Of a stretch of DNA of 64,000 nt, positions 1 through 7,929 are shown piece after piece. The notes beneath the pieces were generated by a model. It saw only the letters and a program-made list of their open reading frames with translations, did not search any database and was not told the DNA's origin. A program made the position numbers and the translations under genes. The stretch is from contig JBKJIJ010000020.1 in NCBI GenBank assembly GCA_046598525.1, positions 124,001-188,000 of the forward strand, given 5' to 3'. The number at the start of each line of letters is the position of its first letter. Positions within the stretch are counted from its first letter, which is position 1. The DNA is from Methylotenera_A sp046598525. Its GTDB lineage: Bacteria; Pseudomonadota; Gammaproteobacteria; Burkholderiales; Methylophilaceae.

Positions 1-383
1 TCATTTTTCCCAAACAAAATTTCCGTTGCAATGGCAAAAAGAGCATACCTTTTTGGGGAGTAATGGTCACTACATATGGTATTGATAGCAGTTGTGGCTC
101 TCAAAATATCCGCATTGTTTTGCCAATTCGGAAATTTCATACCTAGATCAGTAAATACATCCGATATATATTGGGGCCTATTAAAATGCTCCTCTGCATT
201 TAAAAGGGGATCGTCAGCAAGCATTTTCATCCACGATGTGATCCATGAGGGAAACGTATATCCATTTTTTTCGAATAGCTCAGGCATTTCAAGTAAATGC
301 TCGATATCTTTGATACTACTCGCATTGTGAATCTCAATACACGCTTGAGTTAATGCCATTTGTAATTTTATTGGGTATGTCAT
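1..383 (-). CDS. Partial hypothetical protein of the mobile element
   Basis: An open frame runs from an ATG at 383 to the window edge without a stop, so about 127 residues of the N-terminal part are visible and the C-terminus is missing. The start is supported by an AGAGGA ribosome site about six bases upstream. The product begins MTYPIKLQMALTQAC and is soluble, with no signal peptide or membrane segment. I do not recognise a family. It lies 20 bp downstream of the relaxase gene on the same strand, so it is probably co-transcribed with the mobilization genes. Function is unknown. Confidence 0.6.
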   Translation of the reverse strand, partial: MTYPIKLQMALTQACIEIHNASSIKDIEHLLEMPELFEKNGYTFPSWITSWMKMLADDPLLNAEEHFNRPQYISDVFTDLGMKFPNWQNNADILRATTAINTICSDHYSPKRYALFAIATEILFGKN

Positions 384-403
384 ATTTAAATCCTCTGTAA
401 AGT

Positions 404-1564
404 TTAATAAGTAAGTCTGTTGGAAGTTGATTTTTTAAAATGCTTTATCGATCGTCCAACTCGATCAACAAAGCGTTGCAAACTGTTGTGAAATATTTCA
501 GTTGTAAGTCCAAATGTGTTAATCGCTTCGTCAACTCTTCGTATCGTTGGTTGTGCAATTCGTCCATCTGACTTAATGTTTCTTTTAGCAAATTTTCGAG
601 TTGAATCATTTTTCATCTCACTTTCTTCAGTAATTAAATTCGAATCCAGTACATTTAATTTATGTAATGATTGATTCGTTAATGGAGCGATTTCAAGATC
701 ATTAATATTATTTGAGGAAGGATGGCGAGTTTGAATATACGCGACACGTTTTTCAGTTTGATTATTGAGCTCATCCTGTAGACTCTGAATATTTCTATCA
801 AGAAACTCTTTTTCAAGAAAGATTTTATCTAGCTGATTCTTTATATTAAAACCAGCTTCATAAAATGCGCCCTTAAGCCTCAATTTTTGGCCTTTTGAAT
901 CTTGTATGGATAAGTAATCTTTGCCTTTTCTATTGATTAAATAACCTGAATCTTTCAATTTTTGAATAATGTCGTCGCGATTTTTAATAAGTTTTTGACT
1001 TACAAGAGCAGATATTACGTTGTGGATTAAATTAATAGCCTCTACCTTGCATGGCGGGAGATTGGAAGATAAGCGTAAATCCTTTCTACGCGCTGGATCA
1101 GATGGATCAGCGAAACTATACTTTTTGTTTGTTAGCCGCTCCCACGCTCTGAAACGCGCCCGATCAGTGCGATCAAAATATGCTGCAAACCTTTTACCGG
1201 ACTTTAATTCAGTATTTGGTACAACCCAATGTAGTTCGATACGACCCTTATCACGATGTTGAACCCAAAGCCAATTCAAACTATCGTGAGCTAATCCAAC
1301 TCCTAACATTTGTTGAAAACTGTCCATAACTTCATCAAGAATTACTTGACTAACTTGGTCTGGAGATTCTGCCCACGATAAAACGCCAGTGGTATATTTC
1401 TGTGCAAATACGCTTTGGCTAATCAACCCTTTAGTTGTAGAAATATTCCCTCTCATCAGTTTTGCAGGTGGCATCCTTGGCTTTGATTGAGCATCTTTTG
1501 CGCTCATTAGATAATCAATTCCATTTGCCTCACCTTCACCATGCTTAAATATTTTGCAAAACAT
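404..1564 (-). CDS. mobA: Mobilization relaxase, ColE1 MbeA-like (MOBP/HEN type)
   Basis: Relaxase of 386 residues that would nick oriT and stay covalently attached to the transferred strand. The probable catalytic tyrosine is Tyr18 in NGIDYLMS. The metal-site region is H103-RDKGRI-E110-L-H112 followed by VVPNTEL.SGKR, which has the spacing of the HEN signature of the ColE1 MbeA family, but the usual Asn is His here. The C-terminal half (about 230-386) is hydrophilic and helical, as expected for a part that contacts accessory proteins. The gene overlaps mobC by 20 bp and lies downstream of a candidate oriT that matches the ColE1 nic sequence. Family assignment is strong; activity is inferred. 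Confidence 0.88.
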   Translation of the reverse strand: MFCKIFKHGEGEANGIDYLMSAKDAQSKPRMPPAKLMRGNISTTKGLISQSVFAQKYTTGVLSWAESPDQVSQVILDEVMDSFQQMLGVGLAHDSLNWLWVQHRDKGRIELHWVVPNTELKSGKRFAAYFDRTDRARFRAWERLTNKKYSFADPSDPARRKDLRLSSNLPPCKVEAINLIHNVISALVSQKLIKNRDDIIQKLKDSGYLINRKGKDYLSIQDSKGQKLRLKGAFYEAGFNIKNQLDKIFLEKEFLDRNIQSLQDELNNQTEKRVAYIQTRHPSSNNINDLEIAPLTNQSLHKLNVLDSNLITEESEMKNDSTRKFAKRNIKSDGRIAQPTIRRVDEAINTFGLTTEIFHNSLQRFVDRVGRSIKHFKKSTSNRLTY

Positions 1565-1922
1565 TAATTTCCTCCCATATCATATACAGCCGAGAGGCGA
1601 CAATAACCATATCTATTGATTTATTATTTTTTGAACTGATGTTAACGGAACGGGCAATTTGATTCAGATTATTGCCAATTCTTGCAACTTCCCTATTTAA
1701 TGCGATGCGTTCAACATTTTTTTGATCACTTATTTTTCTTTTTCTTTCGTGCTGCTTGGTTGTCACGGTAGAATTAACAAAAAGTATTTGGCGAATAAAT
1801 ACTGCCAATGCTGTATCGCTAGAGCGGTCGCGCAGATCGATCAATTCAGAATCTGTCAGGCGCAATTTAACAACACGTGTGCGACGAACTTTTGTACTAG
1901 GGGTTGTTAAATCATTTTTCAT
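1545..1922 (-). CDS. mobC: MobC-family mobilization accessory protein
   Basis: Protein of 125 residues. The N-terminal part (about 15-55, KVRRTRVVKLRLTDSELIDL) looks like a ribbon-helix-helix DNA-binding domain, and the middle contains LNREVARIGNNLNQIARSVN, the typical MobC segment. MobC proteins bind near oriT and help the relaxase open the nic region. The ATG at 1922 lies about 80 bp from the candidate nic site, and the 3' end overlaps mobA by 20 bp, which implies translational coupling. Length and motif fit the family well. Confidence 0.85.
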   Translation of the reverse strand: MKNDLTTPSTKVRRTRVVKLRLTDSELIDLRDRSSDTALAVFIRQILFVNSTVTTKQHERKRKISDQKNVERIALNREVARIGNNLNQIARSVNISSKNNKSIDMVIVASRLYMIWEEINVLQNI

Positions 1923-1949
1923 TTGTACTTACATTTCAAAGGGGTTGAG

Positions 1950-2010
1950 GGGAAATTATTTCCCTTCACCAGTCACAAGGCCGAGGGGCCTTGTGTGTGC
2001 TGGCTTAGAA
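1950..2010. other. Candidate origin of transfer (oriT) with ColE1-type nic site
   Basis: A perfect 9-bp inverted repeat with a four-base loop, CACAAGGCC-GAGG-GGCCTTGTG (1974-1995), is followed on the + strand by TGTGCTGGCTTAGA. CTGG/CTTA is the known nic core of ColE1-type plasmids, which places the predicted nick between 2003 and 2004. A second perfect repeat, GGGAAAT-T-ATTTCCC, lies at 1950-1964. The site is directly upstream of mobC-mobA, and the polarity would transfer the mob genes last, as in most plasmids. The matches are seen directly; nicking is inferred. Confidence 0.75.
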
Positions 2011-2071
2011 AAAAATGTTGATAAACCCTCTGTAACCACATTAATCTCCTTAAGCATGCCTTGAATACCAA

Positions 2072-2524
2072 TTACCATCCGGAGTAATTAACTAATAAAT
2101 TAACGATAATTCTTGTACGATTGCTATCAAGCTTAGTAAGGTCTCCAATAGAATAAATTTTTGCCGACTTGCAAAAATCCACGGCTGAACTTCGGTTATA
2201 AAAACTAAACATAGACGCCATAAAAGCGGCTTGTCCTGGACTTAACGGACCTGCAAAAGCTTTCTGAAAAAGCTCTTTTTTTGGATAAAGTTGGGTATAG
2301 TTAATAGCATTTTTTAAACTTTTTTCCGTACCATCACCAAAAAGTTCTACACCGACTAATTCCACACCTTGTTTCCAGTAATCAGTAAAACGTCCCTCTC
2401 GCAATTCCCAACCTGTCATCACCCTACCCTGCATTTTTTCCGCTACATCACTGCTTTCTTGTTGATGAATGATTACCTCGGATGAATTTTTTTCATTTGC
2501 TTCAAGTACATTTACATTCGCCAT
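2072..2524 (-). CDS. Hypothetical protein of the mobile element
   Basis: A 150-residue soluble protein with a good ribosome site (AAGGA, about seven bases before the ATG). I do not recognise a family. The first 35 residues are polar and likely disordered; the rest (TGWELREGRFTDYWKQGVEL onward) is mixed helix and ends in a hydrophobic stretch, IIVNLLVNYSGW. It sits between the oriT region and the replication primase gene, all in the same direction, so a role in maintenance or transfer of the element is plausible but unproven. Confidence 0.6.
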   Translation of the reverse strand: MANVNVLEANEKNSSEVIIHQQESSDVAEKMQGRVMTGWELREGRFTDYWKQGVELVGVELFGDGTEKSLKNAINYTQLYPKKELFQKAFAGPLSPGQAAFMASMFSFYNRSSAVDFCKSAKIYSIGDLTKLDSNRTRIIVNLLVNYSGW

Positions 2525-2560
2525 CTTTTTTATCCTTAAATTAAATTTTTTTATTCACGT

Positions 2561-3814
2561 TTAAACTAATTTCAATGCTGCTGCGATTGTTCTTTGTGCA
2601 TACCTAACTGCATCTGCGCCACGTCGCTCGCTTGATCTTTCTATAAGAAGTGATTCCACATCAACTAATGACATACCAGAACGAAGGGCCCCGCAACACC
2701 AGCCGAACTCGTTTGAGCTCTCGTCATCGCTTTTGTTATTACTGATATTTGTAAAATGTTTGTGATTAAATTCAGACTTTTTATCTATATGATTTAATTT
2801 AGATTTCATATCTAATACTGCCAATTGTTCTAAAACAGAATCTACATGAAGTAATTTTCCAGTTCTATCTGCGCTGATTAATTTAGCTAAATAGTTATTA
2901 CGTTCTAATTTTCTATTGATAAATCCTGGAGCACGCCCCCAATGCTCACCACTAACACTTCCTATGTCACCTCCATAAGTTGTGATTAGCATTCTTTGTA
3001 CATTTTTACGCTCAGATTCAGTTATTCTTCTATTCGTTGCTATCCAAATTTGGTGATTTTCTGAACTTGTTTCGACTACTGCAGATTTCCATATAGAAGA
3101 TATTCTTTGAATCTGATTTTTGTTTAAATCATCTAACATAATAATTGGTTGATTTACACCACGTGATGGGCGTATGAATATGTCTTCACCAGCACTATTT
3201 AATGCTTTAGCATCGCTTAAATTTATCAAACGTCCTGATACGCCACGACCAGTTAATTTGTCGCGTCTAAGTGATTGAAACTCTAAATCTTTAACAACTA
3301 TATGTCTAAACCATTCAATTAACTTAACGGCATCATGACTCTTACAAAAATGATGACGTAATGGCTCCTCCCCTGTGCTTAATACGTTTTTTGTACCTTC
3401 TTTTGTTGCTTGCATTGATACTTCGGGTGACATGCCGCCACCAGATGGTGATTTATCACCACCAGGTGGTGACATTGCCCCACTATCTAAGTGAGGAATT
3501 ATTAAATTTTGACTATCTTGGGATTTATTAACCGTAGGGTGGGGAAGATGGATAATGTAATCGTTAACGGAATTAATATTCGTTGAAGCTAATTTCTTGC
3601 GAATAATTGTAAGCCAACCTTTTTTTTCAAGGCTCTGCAATGCTCGTTGTGCGGTACGCTCATGAACACCTGCATCACCTGCAAGAGTTGGTACAGAAGG
3701 GTAACATTTAATTACACCTGGTCTTAGACGCGCTGATAGAGAGTAAAGAACCGATTTCTCTGAAGCTGTTAGTCCCCGTGCATTACGGATTTTTATAGGT
3801 AAACTTAGCGTCAT
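2561..3814 (-). CDS. Winged-HTH and RepB-like primase replication protein
   Basis: Protein of 417 residues. Residues about 15-75 form a winged helix-turn-helix (PSVPTLAGDAGVHERTAQRA). A Gly/Pro/Ser linker (110-130) follows. Residues about 150-310 match the RepB-like DNA primase fold: FIRPSRG, LDDL (227-230), VVETSSENHQIW (247-257), GGD (281-283) and GRAPGFINRK (293-302). Such proteins prime replication of plasmids and integrative elements. The start overlaps the stop of the upstream HTH gene in an ATGA, so the two are coupled. The C-terminal 100 residues are not recognisable. The role as the element's replication initiator is inferred from domain content and context. Confidence 0.72.
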   Translation of the reverse strand: MTLSLPIKIRNARGLTASEKSVLYSLSARLRPGVIKCYPSVPTLAGDAGVHERTAQRALQSLEKKGWLTIIRKKLASTNINSVNDYIIHLPHPTVNKSQDSQNLIIPHLDSGAMSPPGGDKSPSGGGMSPEVSMQATKEGTKNVLSTGEEPLRHHFCKSHDAVKLIEWFRHIVVKDLEFQSLRRDKLTGRGVSGRLINLSDAKALNSAGEDIFIRPSRGVNQPIIMLDDLNKNQIQRISSIWKSAVVETSSENHQIWIATNRRITESERKNVQRMLITTYGGDIGSVSGEHWGRAPGFINRKLERNNYLAKLISADRTGKLLHVDSVLEQLAVLDMKSKLNHIDKKSEFNHKHFTNISNNKSDDESSNEFGWCCGALRSGMSLVDVESLLIERSSERRGADAVRYAQRTIAAALKLV

Positions 3815-4125
3815 AAATTATCTCCATTTGAAGAGATATTATTAAAATTTAAATGACGTTGTAGTTGGACAGCCTTTTTGGGCCTGCCGGGGCCAGTGAC
3901 TGGTTTTACATCAGAAATTAAAGTACCTTGATTATTCGAGCGATCTGCGCACAGCGTGTTTAACCATTCTTCATAACCATAAAATAAAATTCGTCTAGAA
4001 TTAGGTATTTTCAAAATCGGGGGGAGCGATTTTGGATTACGGATGGTGTCGCTACGAATAGATGCAGGAGACTTATGAATTAATTGTGATAACTGAATTA
4101 CAGTTAATAGCTTACGAGCAGGCAT
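3811..4125 (-). CDS. Small AlpA/excisionase-like HTH protein
   Basis: A 104-residue protein. Residues about 5-58 (LLTVIQLSQLIHKSPASIRS, then ILFYGYEEWLNTL) have the layout of a MerR/excisionase-type helix-turn-helix with a short wing. A basic GRPKK motif follows near residue 80 and resembles an AT-hook. It is the first gene of the leftward replication unit and overlaps the primase gene by four bases. A role as regulator or directionality factor of the element is likely. The ribosome site is weak. Confidence 0.6.
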   Translation of the reverse strand: MPARKLLTVIQLSQLIHKSPASIRSDTIRNPKSLPPILKIPNSRRILFYGYEEWLNTLCADRSNNQGTLISDVKPVTGPGRPKKAVQLQRHLNFNNISSNGDNL

Positions 4126-4495
4126 AGAATTAGGTTCTTTTCATAAAGATTGAAAAAAACCGCGCTTCATTCCACATCGCCCTGCACAAGCCCTAAACGC
4201 CAAACTTCAGTGCGGAATCCACTAACCACCTGTTAGCGTATAAGAAGTCTCTAGCGGCATGGTGTTATCTGATTTAGCTATAATCAGGCCGGCTATGATC
4301 CGGAGGAATTATTCCCATGCAATTTACTAGCTTGTAATGCTATTATATTCAAGTAAGATACTGTTGTCAAGTATTTAACAATACGCAATTGATAGTTTGG
4401 CACAAATTTGGCACATTTATTACGCTAAATTATGCATTATAGTGAAGTGCAATGCAGCATCGTAAATTATAACTTATTGAATATTATGATTTTTA
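4126..4495. other. Non-coding right end of the first mobile element
   Basis: No convincing gene lies in these 370 bases. The stretch joins the regulator gene to the 3' end of tRNA-Arg, where the element is most likely integrated. It becomes AT-rich towards the tRNA and contains the paired TTTGGCACA repeats described separately. An element promoter for the leftward genes should lie here, but I cannot point to a clear one. Confidence 0.5.
4396..4415. repeat. Paired TTTGGCACA repeats, probable integrase arm sites
   Basis: TTTGGCACA occurs at 4396-4404 and again at 4407-4415, an 11-bp period (one helical turn). The pair lies about 80 bp inside the element from the tRNA-Arg 3' end, the position expected for arm-type sites of a tyrosine integrase. 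The second island in this window has a pair with the same 9-bp unit and 11-bp spacing but a different sequence. Confidence 0.55.
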
Positions 4496-4572
4496 TGGTG
4501 CGCCCGGCGGGAGTCGAACCCACGACCTTTGGCTTCGGAAACCAACACTCTATCCAGCTGAGCTACGGGCGC
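4496..4572 (-). tRNA. tRNA-Arg (anticodon CCG)
   Basis: A complete 77-nt cloverleaf read on the minus strand: a GCGCCCG/CGGGCGC acceptor stem with seven pairs, D arm GCTCAGCTGGATAGAGT, anticodon loop TTCCGAA giving CCG, T loop GTTCGAC, discriminator A and an encoded CCA. Its 3' end faces the mobile element on the left, consistent with insertion at the tRNA 3' end, a common integration target. Confidence 0.95.
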
Positions 4573-4684
4573 TTGTGATGGCGCATTATAACAAAGCAAG
4601 TGCCATTAAGATAATGCGCATTTAGTAGTGATGTAATTTATTGTTAGTTTTAAAGTTTTTATGCGCAATCTGTGCTTGTATGCT

Positions 4685-4712
4685 TTTAACCTTGATGGTG
4701 AGTAGGTATAAT
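4685..4712 (+). promoter_or_regulatory. Candidate promoter of the cytochrome c gene
   Basis: A perfect -10 hexamer TATAAT (4707-4712) is preceded after 16 bases by TTTAAC (4685-4690), a weak -35. It lies about 50 bp upstream of the cytochrome start codon. The -10 is clear; the -35 is poor, so this is tentative. Confidence 0.4.
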
Positions 4713-4761
4713 TAACAAAAGCAAAATTATAATTATTTTTAATATTTAGGGATTAAAAGCA

Positions 4762-5325
4762 ATGAGCAAGAAAGATGATAGTTATTCAGGTTCTAGTTTC
4801 TGGCAATTAATTATTGCAATTCCAGGTACTATTTTAGCGTTTACCTTGTTAATTTCGCTATTAGCCTACTTTTTTGGCAAAACCGAAGTGCCAACAACAC
4901 CAGCGCCTACGCCTGCAGAAGTATCTGCCAAGGTAGAAGAGGCGATTAAGCCAGTTGCCGTGGTTGAAGTAGCGGCGGCAAGTACAGGCCCGCGTGTGGA
5001 TAAAAGCGGTGAAGAAGTGACCAAAAACGTATGTGCGATGTGCCACGCGGCAGGCTTAATGCAAGCGCCAACCATTGGCAACAAAGAACAATGGGCACCG
5101 CGCATTGCGCTAGGTTACGAAACTTTGGTACAACACGCTATTGCCGGTATTCGTAATATGCCAGCACGTGGCGGTAACCCTGATTTAACAGATGGCGAAG
5201 TGGCTAATGCCGTTGCGCACATGGCTAATGCATCTGGTGCAAGCTTTACGCCACCAGCTCCTGCAGAAGCAGCGCCAGCAGCTGATGCCGCCGCGCCTGT
5301 TGCTGAGCCAGCACCAGCTAGTTAA
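4762..5325 (+). CDS. Membrane-anchored c5-type cytochrome
   Basis: Protein of 187 residues. A signal-anchor helix spans about 13-38, followed by a Pro/Ala-rich linker and a c5-like class I cytochrome domain (about 78-158). The haem site is C91-AM-C94-H95, and the likely axial methionine is M133 in RNMPARGG. The tail after about 160 is Ala/Pro-rich. It should act as an electron carrier on the periplasmic face of the inner membrane, between bc1 or other donors and a terminal oxidase. It is monocistronic, with its own candidate promoter and a strong terminator. Confidence 0.88.
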   Translation: MSKKDDSYSGSSFWQLIIAIPGTILAFTLLISLLAYFFGKTEVPTTPAPTPAEVSAKVEEAIKPVAVVEVAAASTGPRVDKSGEEVTKNVCAMCHAAGLMQAPTIGNKEQWAPRIALGYETLVQHAIAGIRNMPARGGNPDLTDGEVANAVAHMANASGASFTPPAPAEAAPAADAAAPVAEPAPAS

Positions 5326-5342
5326 TCGATTCTAAATCAAAC

Positions 5343-5378
5343 AAAAAAAGCCGCTAACTTATATCAGCGGCTTTTTTG
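5343..5378 (+). terminator. Rho-independent terminator after the cytochrome gene
   Basis: AAAAAAGCCGCT and AGCGGCTTTTTT form a 12-bp stem with a 10-base loop, ending in a T run. The hairpin lies between the cytochrome gene and apaH. Confidence 0.85.
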
Positions 5379-5392
5379 TTTATTAAACCTAT

Positions 5393-6232
5393 ATGGCAAC
5401 TTACGCAATTGGTGATATTCAGGGCTGTTACCACGCCTTTAGCGCGCTATTGGCACGCCTGTCGTTTAATCCACAGCATGATCAGTTACGATTAGTCGGC
5501 GATTTAATTAATCGCGGTAGCGGCTCGCTTGAGGTGTTGCGTTGGTGTTATGAACATCAATCCGCTATAAAAGTGGTACTTGGTAATCACGATTTACACG
5601 CGTTAGCCGTTGCGCATCATCTTAAAAAAGCCCACAAAAGTGATACCTTGCAAGCGATTATGGACGCCGCTGATGGCATGGATTTGCTTAATTGGTTACG
5701 TCACCAGCCGCTGATGATTACGGATTTGGATGATAATCAAATGCGCTATGCCATGGTGCACGCAGGCTTATTACCACAATGGACTGTTGATTCCGCATTA
5801 GCTTATTCGCAAGAAGTAGAGCGCGCATTGCAGGCGCACGATTATCAACTTTTTCTGGCCAATATGTATGGCAATCAACCTGCTAATTGGCAAGATGATT
5901 TATCAGGATTTGATCGACTTAAAGTGATTACCAACGCCATGACGCGTATGCGAGTGTGTAAGGCCGATGGTGAAATGGAATTTGCCTTTAAAGGGCAACT
6001 GCAAGATGTGCCTGCGGATTATATGCCATGGTTTGAAACCCCCAATCGGCAATCAGAAAATACCCGAATCTTTTGCGGGCATTGGTCGGCGCTGGGTTTA
6101 AGTCAGCGTAATAATGTGACTAGTCTTGATACAGGTTGTTTATGGGGTGTTCAGTTAAGTGCCATTTGCATTGAAACGGGTGCTATTACACAGGTGCAGC
6201 ACGATGCAAGAGATACGCCTAAGCTAATTTAG
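5393..6232 (+). CDS. apaH: Symmetrical diadenosine tetraphosphatase ApaH
   Basis: Enzyme of 279 residues that hydrolyses Ap4A to two ADP and belongs to the calcineurin-like phosphoesterases. The metal-binding motifs are all present: GDIQG (7-11), GDLINRG (36-42) and GNHDLH (64-69), with later conserved histidines (MVHAGLLP, IFCGHWSALG). Length is normal for ApaH. The start ATG lies just after the preceding terminator. The 3' end overlaps the convergent acyltransferase gene by 14 bp. Confidence 0.95.
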   Translation: MATYAIGDIQGCYHAFSALLARLSFNPQHDQLRLVGDLINRGSGSLEVLRWCYEHQSAIKVVLGNHDLHALAVAHHLKKAHKSDTLQAIMDAADGMDLLNWLRHQPLMITDLDDNQMRYAMVHAGLLPQWTVDSALAYSQEVERALQAHDYQLFLANMYGNQPANWQDDLSGFDRLKVITNAMTRMRVCKADGEMEFAFKGQLQDVPADYMPWFETPNRQSENTRIFCGHWSALGLSQRNNVTSLDTGCLWGVQLSAICIETGAITQVQHDARDTPKLI

Positions 6233-6965
6233 CCACAATCGCATCATAAGCCGCTTGCGTTAACTGCCGCCTGTCTTTACCTGATGTTTCAATTGGGCTT
6301 AAAAAATGCAATTCTACCGATGCATTTTTTTGCTTAATTACTTCAAGCATCGATTCAATTAACCCTGTTTCGCCAGCGTAAGCCATATTGGTGTTGCTGC
6401 TACCATCGGTATTCACATATCGAATGGCCACTGGCCAAATGGTGCTGTTGGCGACAATCGCGGCCTGCAATACGCTGCTTTTAAACGGCAAAACTTGCTT
6501 GCCATCGGTTGTTGTACCTTCTGGAAAAAAACATAAATTATCGCCTGCCATTAAGCTGGCGGCGGTTATATTGACGATTTTAGCCGCTTCTTGTTTTTTG
6601 CTTCTATCAATAAATAAAGTATTGGCTTTTGCCACCAAATAGCCAAACACAGGCCAGCTTCTAATTTCGGCTTTTGCAATAAAACGCAGCGCAATTTTAC
6701 TGTTTAGCGCATGAATATCCGACCATGAAATATGGTTGGCCACAAACATCACGCCCGTTGTAGTGCTGGGCGGCAAATCACCAAAGGTGACTACTTTGAT
6801 ATGAAAAGCGCGCAATAAGCCACCACACCACCACTTAATTAACGCCAATTTAGTATTTTTAGCCAAAAAGGGTAAAAAAACTGAAGCGATAATTAAGCCA
6901 ATAATGGTGTGAAAGAAAACGCGTGTAATGCGGAAAATTTGTGCGATTAAGCTGGCTTGAGGCAA
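6219..6965 (-). CDS. olsA: Lysophospholipid O-acyltransferase, OlsA-like
   Basis: PlsC-family acyltransferase of 248 residues. An N-terminal membrane segment spans about 15-35. The catalytic H78-x4-D83 motif lies in NHISWSD, and FPEGTTTDG (147-155) is the substrate-binding motif. Since it directly follows olsB, it probably O-acylates lyso-ornithine lipid, although a general 1-acyl-glycerol-3-phosphate acyltransferase cannot be excluded. The start is a TTG right after the olsB stop codon without a clear ribosome site, so translation is probably coupled to olsB. Confidence 0.82.
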   Translation of the reverse strand: MPQASLIAQIFRITRVFFHTIIGLIIASVFLPFLAKNTKLALIKWWCGGLLRAFHIKVVTFGDLPPSTTTGVMFVANHISWSDIHALNSKIALRFIAKAEIRSWPVFGYLVAKANTLFIDRSKKQEAAKIVNITAASLMAGDNLCFFPEGTTTDGKQVLPFKSSVLQAAIVANSTIWPVAIRYVNTDGSSNTNMAYAGETGLIESMLEVIKQKNASVELHFLSPIETSGKDRRQLTQAAYDAIVAKLA

Positions 6966-7775
6966 TTATTTTAAGAAATGCGAAGCATAACGTCCGTTAA
7001 TTTTTGATAACGGTAACATTACCAGCATATCGGCTGTATTGAAATGGGCATCCCACGCTGGTTCGCCACAAATATAAGCACCTAATCTTAAATAACCTTT
7101 AATTAAAGGAGGGCAGATCACTTGCACATCTTGATTAAGCGCATGAATTGGCAAGGCTGTGCGCGGAAAAACGCGGTATTCAGGCGGTGATAAATAATCT
7201 GCTTTAAGTTTGTTATACAAACTAGCCGCCATATGTCCGCCATCATTAATTGGCACGCTGCCGCAACCAATCATGTATTCATAGTTATGCGTTTGCATGT
7301 ATTTGGCTAATCCGGCCCACAACATAGCAATGGTGCCGCCGTTGCGGTAATTTTGATGCACGCAAGCGCGGCCGACTTCTACCGTGCTTTTAAACAGATG
7401 CGATAAGCGTGTTAGATCGAATTCGCCAGCTGAATAATAACCGCCAGCTTCGTTGGCTTTTTCTGGGCTTAAAATGCGATAAGTGCCAATCACTTGATTG
7501 GTAGCGGTTTCGCGCACCAGTAAGTGCTCACAAAATTCGTCAAAACCGTCAATATCTAAGCCACCGCGGCTAGATAATTGCGCGCCCATTTCCTCTGCAA
7601 ATACTTTATAGCGCAAGCGCTGTGCTTCGGCTACTTCGGCTGGGTTGCGCGCTAGGCTAATGCTTAAGCCTCTTGGCTGATTGTTTAGCTGGTTACTGGT
7701 CTGACTGCTGGTTTGGTTACTGTTTTGGTTGCTGGCTTGTTGATCTTGTTGCTGAGCCGTTTTATTATCAAACAT
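6966..7775 (-). CDS. olsB: Ornithine lipid N-acyltransferase OlsB-like (GNAT fold)
   Basis: Protein of 269 residues of the OlsB/hemolysin-type acyltransferase family, which attaches a 3-hydroxy fatty acid to ornithine. Conserved stretches include RYKVFAEEMGA, DEFCEHLLV, EVGRACVHQNYRNGG and the C-terminal PPLIKGYLRLGA. The first 35 residues are an unusual Gln/Asn/Ser-rich tract outside the enzyme fold. It precedes olsA, forming the ornithine-lipid pair. Its ribosome site and ATG are buried in a perfect 14-bp hairpin (see separate entry), which suggests translational control. Confidence 0.85.
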   Translation of the reverse strand: MFDNKTAQQQDQQASNQNSNQTSSQTSNQLNNQPRGLSISLARNPAEVAEAQRLRYKVFAEEMGAQLSSRGGLDIDGFDEFCEHLLVRETATNQVIGTYRILSPEKANEAGGYYSAGEFDLTRLSHLFKSTVEVGRACVHQNYRNGGTIAMLWAGLAKYMQTHNYEYMIGCGSVPINDGGHMAASLYNKLKADYLSPPEYRVFPRTALPIHALNQDVQVICPPLIKGYLRLGAYICGEPAWDAHFNTADMLVMLPLSKINGRYASHFLK

Positions 7776-7808
7776 AACATCTCTCCTATATTTTGAGAGA
7801 TGTTATGT
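7772..7808 (-). promoter_or_regulatory. Hairpin sequestering the olsB ribosome site and start codon
   Basis: ACATAACATCTCTC (7772-7785) and GAGAGATGTTATGT (7795-7808) are perfect 14-bp inverted arms around a nine-base loop. In the olsB mRNA the downstream arm contains the GGAGAG ribosome site and the AUG at 7775, so folding would hide both. It could instead be a dyad operator in DNA. Confidence 0.6.
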
Positions 7809-7929
7809 GCTGAATATGAATGAGTTATGAAAATTAGATGACTAAATGATGACAGCAAAAATGCAGGTACTACATCAAAGGTCTAGATTAAAGACCTAGA
7901 ATAAAGACCAAGATTAAAAGTATAGACTT

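Noticed and set aside
76..330. Plus-strand open frame of 84 codons
   Set aside because: It lies opposite the longer minus-strand partial gene (1-383), which has a good ribosome site; the plus frame shows no family features.
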